A program made the position numbers and the translations under genes. Positions 57,601-64,000 of a DNA stretch of 64,000 nucleotides are shown here, one piece after another. The notes under the pieces were generated by a model. It saw nothing but the letters and a program-made list of their open reading frames with translations. It ran no database searches and was not told where the DNA came from. Each line of letters opens with the position of its first letter. Position 1 is the first letter of the stretch. This DNA comes from Taibaiella sp965229095 (GTDB lineage: Bacteria; Bacteroidota; Bacteroidia; Chitinophagales; Chitinophagaceae), in assembly GCA_965229095.1 (NCBI GenBank), contig OZ245855.1, positions 3,348,001 to 3,412,000 on the forward strand, in the 5' to 3' direction.

Positions 57601-58682
57601 CAGCTTGTCACACACTTTAAAGGGTTGGCGTTGCTTTGCTGAAAGCTGGATTGGGTCAGGGTACCCGACTCGGGCAGGTTCCAATCGGAATAAATAAGCT
57701 TGCTGTAGTTCGACGGGTCGGGCCGTATAGTCCGCATACGGAACACTATCGCTCCGTATTCATACAATACCGGGATGGTATAACTGTTCTCGTAGGTCTG
57801 TATCCGTGTTGCATTGTTTTTGAAATTGTAAGGCAGCGACCAGGAATTGACGTTGAACTTGAACCCCGAGGCACCGCTCTGGTAATCGTTGAGCTTATAA
57901 CCATCGATATAAGTCCATTCCAGTTCATACTTTACGGGTTTATAATCGTCAAAAGCGGGGATATACGCGCATGCGAAATTCTGGGTTGCAGGATCATAGT
58001 GCTGCCAGCTTACTTTCAGCATGTTGTTGGGCGCATTGGTATGCACCTGTGAAGCCACGTACAGGCTTTTGGGCTGCAATACAAAACGCTGAGCGGCGAT
58101 TTCCGTTTCGAGATAGAAATTCTTGGCAAGCTGGGACCGGTCTATCGCCTGTGAATTGGTGGCATTATAGATCCCCAGGATGGTCACACTCATGGCATGG
58201 AACTGCCCTTCAATCTTGTAAGCCGTAATATCTTTATAGGCCTGCAGGGAGTCTTTATTATAATCCAGGCGTACAGAAAGATAGATCGGGCTGCTGGCTG
58301 TAGACGGCGATTGCGGATTACTATACCCTTTAATTTCCAGCTCGATCCGGTAACTGTAATTCGGAGTGATCGTAGCATTTTCATGGTCTATACCCACCCG
58401 GATAATATTACTGATACTTTTAAATTTGTACAGGGTATTCCAGTTGCTGTTACTCTGCATTTCGGGCCACCAATAATGCGCATTCTGCGGCATGGGCACA
58501 AAATAGCTGGTTCCGCTTCCCCCGATAGCATTTGAATTCAATCGCTTGAAAAACCGGTCCGGTTTGAACTGGAATTCCTGTGCCAATGCCGGAATGGCCG
58601 AAATAATAAAAAACACGATTCCAAGCCAAGTCTTACGAAAACCAGCCCCGATGCCAGGAGTGCTATTCAATATATATTTCAT
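48627..58682 (-). CDS. Giant DUF6443/RHS-repeat secreted protein with caspase-like C-terminal tip
   Basis: 3351 residues. Signal peptide to about residue 35 (ISAIPALAQ). A long N-terminal beta-rich region, a DUF6443-type segment at about 370-480 (VINYFDGAGHQRQTL, IYDYEGRPAIQTLPV), a Cys-containing middle part with no recognised domain, YD repeats at about 1970-2540 (YYDQAGNLTRT, YRYNALNQLIW, YEYDAIGNLVKD), a ~335-residue insertion at about 2545-2880, the terminal RHS core (LYGSSRLG, NDHLGNVLVTVMDRK, RRWNIDP, NPIAYSDPAGN) and a tip from about 3090 on. The tip has His3186 in LSINFHSDNFG and Cys3230 in LLGNCWAGG, each after a predicted beta strand. RHS shells enclose toxins that are delivered to rivals. 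The tip activity is inferred. Confidence 0.85.
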   Translation of the reverse strand: MKYILNSTPGIGAGFRKTWLGIVFFIISAIPALAQEFQFKPDRFFKRLNSNAIGGSGTSYFVPMPQNAHYWWPEMQSNSNWNTLYKFKSISNIIRVGIDHENATITPNYSYRIELEIKGYSNPQSPSTASSPIYLSVRLDYNKDSLQAYKDITAYKIEGQFHAMSVTILGIYNATNSQAIDRSQLAKNFYLETEIAAQRFVLQPKSLYVASQVHTNAPNNMLKVSWQHYDPATQNFACAYIPAFDDYKPVKYELEWTYIDGYKLNDYQSGASGFKFNVNSWSLPYNFKNNATRIQTYENSYTIPVLYEYGAIVFRMRTIRPDPSNYSKLIYSDWNLPESGTLTQSSFQQSNANPLKCVTSCTHLNLNPNTADSTNWQYSISFAEEGKYKHVINYFDGAGHQRQTLTKINTDSSYVIAADKIYDYEGRPAIQTLPVPVKSPSLAYKPNLTLQKETGLPYSAGDFDKGCGTDSIFPLKDISLASLYYSPLNPDKAGMQQFVPDAQGYPFIETRYASDNNNKVIWKGAAGIDFQRWRNHGTTTTYVRADQYELNRLMGSEAGKNQYYPKQIVTDPNGQSSFSIINPSGKVVATALVGKSPDSTKMPIVPLDNIPGIQTISVNLLANMTQDISAGLRLAEHSFFAEAPGENQLRYEVSIPPYPACGGQYINVKGYYKFKMVNDCGTVAASQANEVGTSGFTGSSSPQTLSPAAAIAQVTPDKYTITKELYFPDTAMIRLASEFTDNHTGPNDCYVYRDSFIRRTVDAERFPCVMADTIGSCEQRRLQMKSELYPGAKYGKYSTYSNGLFRTSGDNSIFSLVDQNGNRANIPCDLPPPGSPSCMYLVHHYENYSSDEIPEPLDPMCCLQKNEQPTTGSWTGESVDTVWRIGRPCGLEPGSWFTGPYTCLSGSNVYKYRYQWECLSLPMVTIKDANGNPVTVSAATLTPQQLIDNFNDAIAEALLPLHPEYCKLAFCNDSFDKKLTYIDNYQEAEALGMHKLELILAQDPLNLSVYPTGAITAWDLSHFNVQGLSTGNASLLHRIDTFSLEQAYCGCNSPEAFMYCKNAQHAAELQNMSLLNADVKDKYFFKLREYYLANRNMRKQRVMDAVGTCSPCGSIRMSLVAPPVFPQLFAGGNNVIPDSAAPAWVEGVIEAGLNGSQFSNTAPATLVTEYNQAQANKCKVQVSKIMESLGNCSMTTGDSTYIANYLIANYCGTGANGSGITPLNVKNILTTLGYSIIDLCGPFLAEYGLFDEQKQKDRSKYVSRKAAFYSGLSSFLNRTDVKNALTTATASGGTPYAIAFNTGTNEFELALSQGLNNASTAFIRGYTKAIVDGGFTATYPCLVLEAGGYTDTLYFARRQLNNPPSTCANTGSPVIFPGSSASNLSFSNVRSILDDATTLSVTDGFIADNLVYASLNGPTSSGNACDNYVIWSRNVPMLKERDPEALDYCINCVQIKNAVSDYYTDINTYGLPSYTNHPFYAQAMSNYLNYKLKKNHTYEEYERLMKGCALSNSIHFIKAKADLEIIFPTELAASNFINGLNNNIGNVNVSAYIMKWDNTHYYLWLNLNSIPKNKQRQARNYILGYTPAPILTNPTFDAGGFFAALIRNGSCTPPWATIAAGFTVTPYPVEVKNADGVYVPYTYNYISGNVSSSPESIANMISSVKNYLNDPANTCITDNILEARELMRSTDYIDPVKQSYLNYVYSLSALTQDDISDKLAPANLQANAGISAITAAPLISYRDPWCDNVKEDLNYGFTATQGATTLSTIMVRVKEALGNGALFPTATVTTVSPGTILGLSTSLKAYKMGNGWTWYRWFDQQNRLYNVYLQPSVKMVGDPSSYQFISLIPVAGADSLYRFKVQMQKVLSTGTHTVTCYGYTDFVIGSARKLQNVVLYDHQNNQGCIDTSTCERTLLLAAVHQGKMLHDRYIDSIKESHFLAMRRHFPSNSSDNLWLTTQKQQYQYTLYYYDQAGNLTRTVPPAGVDTLDAFYMLYVDGERNSGGLGFRPAHKKVSKYRYNALNQLIWQETPDAGITEFFYDASGKLAFSQNAKQKPAYKYSYTLYDEQGRISETGATGFTYGEVVAGGGHPLLVKNSESYQMATIVNQVRGKPREDVVATFYDNALLSLATNPGMSAQENLRKRVSSILYSPFVALNDTIESYFSYGTHFSYDALGNVSTLTQDNPYMDYMGQRFKRIDYDYDLLSGKVNMVSYNRGKPDQFYQKYEYDADSRITKAQSSKDGLIWDRDAAYEYYKHGPLAQMQVGDLNVQSVQYAYTIQGWLKAINGDVLRPEDDMGKNGVNGGIYPKDVFVHALGYHKNDYRSIGTTAATLTDNSGLDQRSLYNGNIVRQTTGIQSLDNLQRSYKYDQLNRLKNTDYATVSNDLNHTVIAMANAAFKNSYAYDADGNIKTLLRKNAAGTTIDQLTYNYANPLNNRLGYVADVAPNTAGTDLPIGQVAGNYEYDAIGNLVKDQQGNINSIFWNLYGKVSRLETGNGNNVMTHYDYDGPGNRVRKDVFVEEGTDTLRKSDVYVRDASGNILAVYKGVSKINGGLTISWLNDNITQEHGGWITPNNTGLSPFLNLAYGNNGQFTVQIMQTAAKANPGWTMNQSNTLSWSQYFQLSDGIYSQAIQEPIMDYFRPMVDTDPSIMTETFSGGNHSGFRPVFQALVEDSRKSYNTFLRFSIAIPDMCIKVMQSLGLPDEGLNENERAASLSDYVLRGHGSEPVWRSFMESTKKYDPFQFYNEVVKDKSIIDYSWLKDNPASADQLRNSIATYAPREATAEFLQNWISKRNDKWLYEHSAPEERLHIVYNNDQNTFMTSYLDNIGVAAVNTALLHIPQLTVGGYLQSIYQAVLTGTLNPTYSPPQVNTPSPQNLAADTLYLAEHHLYGSSRLGIKKYEPNQYRVIYAGATPGSPAVLSDSSLNIRMPWYSLGFEDWIKKDKTTTYTGSTFNLSLDSIREVRRIGRKYYELNDHLGNVLVTVMDRKSGYGNTGGLYNGFYANLASVSDYYPGGFGMKERTVAFEEAEFGYNGQMKSDEVYGKGNLNTARFWEMDTRLMRRWNIDPILDAWQSSYSTFANNPIAYSDPAGNHIDPKRTKGMNFVVVGTREMAKRERKGNDPSDPRPHKWYESALTVNRIKAKLMHIISFGAVKVIEAENGTIAAKKIKDACGSDGYVKNLSINFHSDNFGNESTTGGNSLEEELAPGTPMASLTNGYIGIGSNVLLGNCWAGGNSVNGQKNYVPYVSNAFDGAFTLGHQAAGSSFHFMFHGTPTGIFAAQYSQEQSNVSHVGTYSYAFRIEANPAIGQTSFSGEMKLNVRITNFGNIYIGPDFYDPADTKIPWLMKLFSK

Positions 58683-58707
58683 AAACGAAATTTAAATTAG
58701 GTTAGGT

Positions 58708-59436
58708 TTATAGGAATGAGTGGATCGCATAAGACCGGAGCCTTTCGGTCGGTACTGCCTTACTATTCTGAATGTTTACAAATCTTTGTATGTCTAACTT
58801 TCCGGGATCCGGAGTATTAGTGAACCTGTCCATAAAATAGACCCTGCTATAGCCGGAACTGCTGCCCCATTTATCTTGCTCATCAGTAGTCATTTTCAGG
58901 CTTAACAACGTTCCGTCCTTCCTGTTGATCTTTAGTTCCATTTCCTGCAGCATCCCCGAGCCGGGTTTCATAGTATAGGTCAACACCAATACATCAGGCA
59001 GCTCCAATGCCTTTAGATCACTGTATTTATGCAACAAGGAATCCGGCAATGCCAGCAAAGTGTTGTTCATGTCTTCCGGTTTCATGCCCAGTTTCTTTTG
59101 CACGCGGGCAATATTGTATAGGTAAGCAGTCTTATTCTTTTTATCCGCTTTCAGGAAATAACCGTTCGATACCATCGTAAGCGCTACCGCATTACTGTCC
59201 ATATAATTGCTGTAAGACTTCAGCAGGAAGCCACTTACGCTATCTGTAGTCACATTATGTTCTCTATCTACCATCAGCACCCGGTAACGGTAAGAGAGCA
59301 CCGGGCTGTTGACCTTAAAGCTCGCCATCTGCAGATACGACATGTATTTTAATTGTTGTTGTGCGCATGCATTCTTTATAGTAAAGCAACAACAGAACAT
59401 AATAGCTAACCCTATAAATGTTTGTCTGAATGTCAT
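58708..59436 (-). CDS. Small exported protein in the RHS operon
   Basis: 242 residues from the ATG at 59436, which follows the stop of the upstream gene by 10 bases; an in-frame start at 59466 would overlap it. Signal peptide to about residue 25 (ending NACAQQ). The mature part is beta-rich (SYRYRVLMVDREHNVTTDSVSGFLLKS in pieces), ends in RLRSYAIHSFL and resembles LolA-like outer-membrane lipoprotein carriers only very loosely. I do not recognise it. Such small genes between the two giant genes suggest an assembly or secretion accessory. Confidence 0.75.
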   Translation of the reverse strand: MTFRQTFIGLAIMFCCCFTIKNACAQQQLKYMSYLQMASFKVNSPVLSYRYRVLMVDREHNVTTDSVSGFLLKSYSNYMDSNAVALTMVSNGYFLKADKKNKTAYLYNIARVQKKLGMKPEDMNNTLLALPDSLLHKYSDLKALELPDVLVLTYTMKPGSGMLQEMELKINRKDGTLLSLKMTTDEQDKWGSSSGYSRVYFMDRFTNTPDPGKLDIQRFVNIQNSKAVPTERLRSYAIHSFL

Positions 59437-59446
59437 AGTCCCGTTT

Positions 59447-62400
59447 TTATTGCACACGTTTAGCATTTGCTTTCCTGTGCTCGTTAACAGTCAGTATTCC
59501 TCTTTCCGATTCCTTTTTTACCCGTACCAGCACACCTTCCTGGTCATACTCGTAGAAGGTCGCAAAATTGTTCTCGTCCAGCTCTGCAACCAGCCTGGAG
59601 TTGAAAGCGTCATAAACGAAGGATTTCATGTTGGCCCCATCAGGCATGATCCGGATATCATCTAATACATATCCCGGTTGTGCTTGTATATGTATGTCGG
59701 AATAGGCCGAGAGCAGGCTCATCGTGATCTTTCCTTCGTACTTATACCAGCCGTCAATGGAACCTGTTTTTATAGCAAAGGCATTGAATAATTGAGATAT
59801 GGGATTACCTGCGCTATTTTTACCCGTGGCATATACCTGGATATCATTGGCCACCGGTGTGCTACCTGTACGTTTTACCCACAGGCTGATGTAGCAGTAA
59901 GGCACACCGGCAAAGTCGGTTACGCCTGCAATCCGCACATTGCCGAGCCCGTTAAACGTCAGCCCGTACCTGCCCGTATGGCTTTGTGTAACATCTACGA
60001 TAGCATTCTCTACATAATCCGTGTTCCTGGGTACGCGGTATTTGTCACCGTAGTTATACAGGAAGTCCAGGTTGGATTGCGGTCCCCAACTGATGAATTC
60101 AGGTTTTAACGAAGGCCAGATGCCATATTTCCGTTTGTTCTCATGCTGGATTTGCATCAGATCCTCGAAACTCAGGAAGGTAATTTGTTTGTTCCTGGCA
60201 TTCTGCGCCACAGCAATGGGCTGACTGAAATTAAAGGCATAAACTGCAGTAGAAGGTATAAGCGCCGCATCCAGTTCTTCGACCGGCAAACCATAAGCAT
60301 TGTATACGGTCACTTCTTTAAGCTTTTTCCAACCCGGATTATTACCTGCGTACAAGACATAGTCCGCCATTTTGCAGGTACCCGAGGGATCGGCCGGATT
60401 TGTGCCTTTGATCCAGAAAGGCTGGTAAGTCTGAAACACCCCATCCTTACGGGCATGGTCGTTAGAATAGGTACGGGGGCCGCCCCATCCATACGTCATC
60501 CATTCCCTCCAGTTTCCTTTTTCTCCCCTGATGTACTGGGAATGACGATAGGTACCCATAAGGCCGCCTGAGGTGAATTCCTGGTTCAGCCCATTTTCGG
60601 TATAGGTGGTGATGTTACTGGCCAGCAATTGACTCGAACCAGCAGATGCATTGCCTAAAGCGGGGGAGTTAAACAGATCGTTGAAAGAGTTCACCACAAA
60701 GTTCCCGTTAATGGCCAGTTGTTGTACAGAATTACCCAACATATTGCGCCGACCCGAACGGATCACTTTTACATTGATATCGATCAGAACATCGCCTCCC
60801 ATCGCCCAATAGAAAGTAGGAGCGCCGGATGAATTTTTTTCCGTCGGTTCCACAATGATAGTACAAGGATATAGGACAGGTGTTGCCGGTGGGTTATCAC
60901 AATCCAAAGCGGTATTGAGCGGCGCAGCCCCAACAACGAACATCTTCCGGGTAATTAACTCGCTCAGTTGTCCCGAAATTTGGTTTACATATCTGTAGCT
61001 CATCAATAGTTCATCTCCCGGGTTGAAGTGTTTGGGGTTTACGCCATGCAATAGCCTTGCCCTCGTACAATTATCCACCCTGGCCGAATCGAAGCGTTCT
61101 TCATAACCGACATTATAATAGGATGGCCCCATGTTGTCATACGCCCAGTAAGCCGGATAAGTTAAATTATGAACCGGATCATCAAATTCATTGTTGACCT
61201 TGGTGAGCAATACCTGACCGGTTTCACTATCATACAACACATTTTCTGTAACTGTCTTTGCGCCGTGATCGGTTACTTCGACAGATTTCAATATTCCATA
61301 TTGCTGAATGACCTTCGTAGCAACCATGGTCTGGAAAAGGCTGTGCTCCGCCATATCAGGAAAGAAAACCGTAGGTATCGGCACCACGATAAAAGCAAAG
61401 TTGACCACATTCAGGTTAAAAGATAAAGTCATACTGCTTGACTCCATCTCTCTTCTGCGGCTGTCTATCGTAAAGTCGACTTCTTCTCCGAGGGTCATGT
61501 CCTGGACCGCATAAACAGGATTGACAAGGTGGTCCCTCTTTACGGCCTTCACCGTATTGTTGAGCTTGCCCCGGCTGTCTACCTGGTAATTGTATTTGGT
61601 CGAGGTAATAAGCTCCCTGCTTATATTATCGGGTTTGATAACATAGTTGGACACTGCTTTTGGTTTGCCATGCATGTCATTCATACGCAGCACATAGCCT
61701 TGCAATACCTGCTGCTCTTCCTTTTTATTGGTCAGCGTCCTGTGCTTCGTTTTTACCGGGGTGCTCTTGGGCGTAAACTCAGTTTCTATCGGGAAGTCTT
61801 TGGCCGTATAAAACTCATGTACATCTTCTGCTTTTGAAGACCGGGCAATATCCCGGTTAATGCTGCGCACCGTTATTTTGCTATAACCTACTGAAGCGCC
61901 GGGATAAAAACTCTCGCCAAAGGGTTCTTCCTGGTACAGTTCAATTGCAGGCATCAGCTTTCCCGATTCCGCTTTATAATCCACGGGACGCCGTTGCGGT
62001 ATCTCGTCGCCGCCGATCATAGGCTCATAGCTGGCTACACCGCTGCTGATCGGTATGCCATTATCCAACAGGGTGGTATAATCGTATGTACGTCCGAACG
62101 ACGCTTCCTGGCCATTGGAGGTCATCTCGTTCCAGGAATCTTCCAGCCGCAGCTCTTTTACCCTGCTGCCACCGCCGATCTTGGTATAGCCCGGTGTATT
62201 AAGCTTGATCCACGACTTGGAAATATTGAACTTCTTGGCCAGGCCATTCTTTACAAAGCGTACATTGGCGTTCTGGAACAGGGTAAGCATTTCTTTCGTC
62301 GCGGCAACAAGGCCGTTGAGCACTTCCATATCGCCGGGATCGCCTTCATTGTAACCGGGATAAATAATATGAGGCAAATAGTACCTTCCCGTATTCAAAC

Positions 62401-64000
62401 CTGCAAGGGTAACAGGATTCAGTTGCTTGCCGCTATTGCCGCCGGCACTCTCCCGCTTCACTTTGACATACCCGTAATTAGGATCATTACAGATACCCAT
62501 GCTCTCGACCTTTGCATAACCTTTGATATGCTCATACTTGTTGCGCGCCGCTATGTCCAGGTTGAAAGAGAAATAAAGCATATCGGAACCATCAAGGTAA
62601 TTTTCCCGCAGGCTCCTTCCCTTGATTTCTCTTGTTGTGTCGCGCCTAAAATAAATATGGTCATACGGCTTGTCGATATCTTCGTAAAGCTCGCTCTTGG
62701 GCTCGTAATTCGCATTGGAGCCTACCCCCGCAACTTTGAACATCTCCATGGTACGCTTGTCCTGGACATAACTATAATCGTCTGCTTCAAATTCGATTTT
62801 CAGGCGGCCTCCCGATGGTAACTTGATTTCCCTGAGGTGCCAGCTGGAAGCATTGGCATTGGCTTCTGTCTTGTTTTGGTTGACGTAAGGAAATTCATAG
62901 TTAGTCAGCGCAGCATTGTTAGCTTTATAGTTGCCCCAACGATCTTTTTCAGCAAAGTTGTATGGCTTGTTATTGGTTTCATCATATTTGAATACATAAG
63001 GATTCATCAGGCTTTTATCCGAATTGCCGTAACGGAAATATATTCTTTTCAAGGTCAGTTTCCCGTTCTGGCCGGCGGCGCCAGGTGTGAGGTGATTGGG
63101 AACGCCGGGACAAAGGGAATAATCATACGCGAAGACCACGGTCTTTATGGGGATAGCGCTAGCCTGGTTAACAAAACGGTCGTTTTTGTTATAGAGCTTA
63201 ATAGAATCCAGCTTATAGGAAAGCGAGTTTGCCGATTTTGCAGATTTTAAATAGCCGTCAACATTGGCGAGGCTATTAGGGAAATTATTATCTACAGCAG
63301 CAATTTTCTTGGTACCTAACCCATCATTTCTCGGGCTGGTATAGAATTCCGCAATATAGTTTTTGGTTTCGATGGAATGCATATACCACATCTCTTTGGA
63401 GCCCATGATATATTGTCCTTTATCGTCTTTACTATCGGACCAGAAACCTGGTTGGTATTGGGCGCTGTCGGTACCTGCCTGGTAAGGTGCTATCCAGCGG
63501 AAATCGGAATCGCAAAGGGAATAGTTGAATTTAGTGTAGGTTCCCGGATCATCCTCTGTAGGTCCGTCACCCGAAATATCGGCGTAATCGCTCGACAACA
63601 CTGCCGTAAGCAGGTAACTGTGTGCAAATGCAGGGGTATAGGTCGCCTGGAAATAATTTTCACGGCCACTTGTATTGGCAGGACTTTCCTGGGCAGCGGA
63701 ATATTTTACCAAACCGGATCCGATGTTTCGCTCGGCTTCCTCTACACTGAACGTAGCTTCTTTCTGTAAATTGTTCATAGCCGGAAGGCCATATACATAT
63801 CTTCGTCCATCCGGCAATACCTGCGTCATTTCGGCTACGTGATGGCCTCTTGCCTTATTGATCGTAGTACCTGTCCTGGCTCTTTTCGTGATCAAGCTGT
63901 TTATGTTCAAAAAAGCATTCCGGGGATAGTTCTCGATACTGTCGCTCAGGGTTACATGCCTACGGGCCTCCTGGTTTGTTTTTATGGACAGATAATTCGA
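59447..64000 (-). CDS. Giant secreted protein preceding the RHS gene (partial, 5' end outside window)
   Basis: 1517 residues lie in the window and the frame is still open at base 64000, so the apparent TTG start at 63910 is not the true start. Beta-rich throughout, with Tyr/Asn-rich segments (KFNYSLCDSDFRWIAPY, VFKYDETNNKPYNFAEKDRWGNYK). Near the end there is a jelly-roll-like stretch (LTFNGLGNVRIAGV...GYVLDDIRIMPDG) and then an RHS/YD-like tail (VYDAFNSRLVAELDENN, YEYDQEGVLVRVKKE). Such proteins occur directly upstream of DUF6443/RHS genes in related bacteria. Probably the first or second gene of the operon; likely a scaffold or delivery component, function unproved. Confidence 0.8.
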   Translation of the reverse strand, partial: SNYLSIKTNQEARRHVTLSDSIENYPRNAFLNINSLITKRARTGTTINKARGHHVAEMTQVLPDGRRYVYGLPAMNNLQKEATFSVEEAERNIGSGLVKYSAAQESPANTSGRENYFQATYTPAFAHSYLLTAVLSSDYADISGDGPTEDDPGTYTKFNYSLCDSDFRWIAPYQAGTDSAQYQPGFWSDSKDDKGQYIMGSKEMWYMHSIETKNYIAEFYTSPRNDGLGTKKIAAVDNNFPNSLANVDGYLKSAKSANSLSYKLDSIKLYNKNDRFVNQASAIPIKTVVFAYDYSLCPGVPNHLTPGAAGQNGKLTLKRIYFRYGNSDKSLMNPYVFKYDETNNKPYNFAEKDRWGNYKANNAALTNYEFPYVNQNKTEANANASSWHLREIKLPSGGRLKIEFEADDYSYVQDKRTMEMFKVAGVGSNANYEPKSELYEDIDKPYDHIYFRRDTTREIKGRSLRENYLDGSDMLYFSFNLDIAARNKYEHIKGYAKVESMGICNDPNYGYVKVKRESAGGNSGKQLNPVTLAGLNTGRYYLPHIIYPGYNEGDPGDMEVLNGLVAATKEMLTLFQNANVRFVKNGLAKKFNISKSWIKLNTPGYTKIGGGSRVKELRLEDSWNEMTSNGQEASFGRTYDYTTLLDNGIPISSGVASYEPMIGGDEIPQRRPVDYKAESGKLMPAIELYQEEPFGESFYPGASVGYSKITVRSINRDIARSSKAEDVHEFYTAKDFPIETEFTPKSTPVKTKHRTLTNKKEEQQVLQGYVLRMNDMHGKPKAVSNYVIKPDNISRELITSTKYNYQVDSRGKLNNTVKAVKRDHLVNPVYAVQDMTLGEEVDFTIDSRRREMESSSMTLSFNLNVVNFAFIVVPIPTVFFPDMAEHSLFQTMVATKVIQQYGILKSVEVTDHGAKTVTENVLYDSETGQVLLTKVNNEFDDPVHNLTYPAYWAYDNMGPSYYNVGYEERFDSARVDNCTRARLLHGVNPKHFNPGDELLMSYRYVNQISGQLSELITRKMFVVGAAPLNTALDCDNPPATPVLYPCTIIVEPTEKNSSGAPTFYWAMGGDVLIDINVKVIRSGRRNMLGNSVQQLAINGNFVVNSFNDLFNSPALGNASAGSSQLLASNITTYTENGLNQEFTSGGLMGTYRHSQYIRGEKGNWREWMTYGWGGPRTYSNDHARKDGVFQTYQPFWIKGTNPADPSGTCKMADYVLYAGNNPGWKKLKEVTVYNAYGLPVEELDAALIPSTAVYAFNFSQPIAVAQNARNKQITFLSFEDLMQIQHENKRKYGIWPSLKPEFISWGPQSNLDFLYNYGDKYRVPRNTDYVENAIVDVTQSHTGRYGLTFNGLGNVRIAGVTDFAGVPYCYISLWVKRTGSTPVANDIQVYATGKNSAGNPISQLFNAFAIKTGSIDGWYKYEGKITMSLLSAYSDIHIQAQPGYVLDDIRIMPDGANMKSFVYDAFNSRLVAELDENNFATFYEYDQEGVLVRVKKESERGILTVNEHRKANAKRVQ

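Noticed and set aside
63910..63910. TTG at 63910 as start of the giant protein
   Set aside because: The frame stays open to the window edge and the preceding codons continue similar sequence, so the gene is cut by the window.

Overview
The window looks like chromosomal DNA of a Bacteroidota bacterium, most likely in or near the Chitinophagaceae. Signs seen directly are type IX secretion C-terminal sorting domains (27663-29216 and 32039-35566), a TonB-dependent receptor with a carboxypeptidase-like N-terminal domain, batD/batE aerotolerance genes, LytS-type kinases with two-component propellers, a DUF6443/RHS giant protein, and many copies of the Bacteroidota promoter -7 box TAnnTTTG. Both ends cut through a gene. 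I see no tRNA, rRNA, CRISPR array or insertion sequence.

Layout. 1-2793 (minus): sugar or polysaccharide genes, namely a split transketolase followed by a dehydratase/epimerase fused to a family 2 glycosyltransferase. 3048-12938 (plus): one LytTR response regulator followed by three long paralogous sensor kinases in tandem. 13031-14920: an outer-membrane beta-barrel protein and CorA. 14935-18470 (minus): a heterodimeric ABC exporter with one degenerate ATP site. 18587-20746 (minus): a TonB-dependent receptor, divergent from a MerR-type regulator, a thioredoxin-like protein, a geranylgeranyl-reductase-like flavoprotein and a DUF5995 protein (20960-24520). 24570-27342 (minus): batE and batD. 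27663-29216: a secreted T9SS cargo protein. 29307-31286 (minus): gyrB. 31546-31962: a small lipoprotein. 32039-35566 (minus): a large SBBP/PKD adhesin-like T9SS protein. 35760-38703 (minus): a NarL-type regulator, CsbD, a RidA-family protein and a membrane protein. 38847-39257: a DUF1348 protein. 39321-44409 (minus): rimP-nusA-infB. 44563-46080 (minus): mqo. 46287-47952: a lone paaA and a fatty-acid-hydroxylase-family gene.

48135-64000 (minus) is the most unusual part. It is a tight four-gene operon: a giant secreted protein running off the window, a small exported protein, a 3351-residue DUF6443/RHS protein, and a 161-residue exported protein starting 6 bases after the RHS stop. The last ~260 residues of the RHS protein follow the conserved RHS core, are clearly lower in G+C than the rest of the gene, and carry a His...Cys pair spaced as in caspase-like peptidases. 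I read this as a candidate polymorphic toxin tip with its immunity gene. It is the best candidate for an undescribed system here.

Other points worth checking are near-identical kinase halves in two sensor paralogs (gene conversion), a promoter plus terminator hairpin in the rimP-nusA-infB leader that would suit attenuation, three direct repeats between the TonB receptor and the MerR regulator, and an apparently leaderless RidA transcript. All calls come from reading the sequence; no database search was run.
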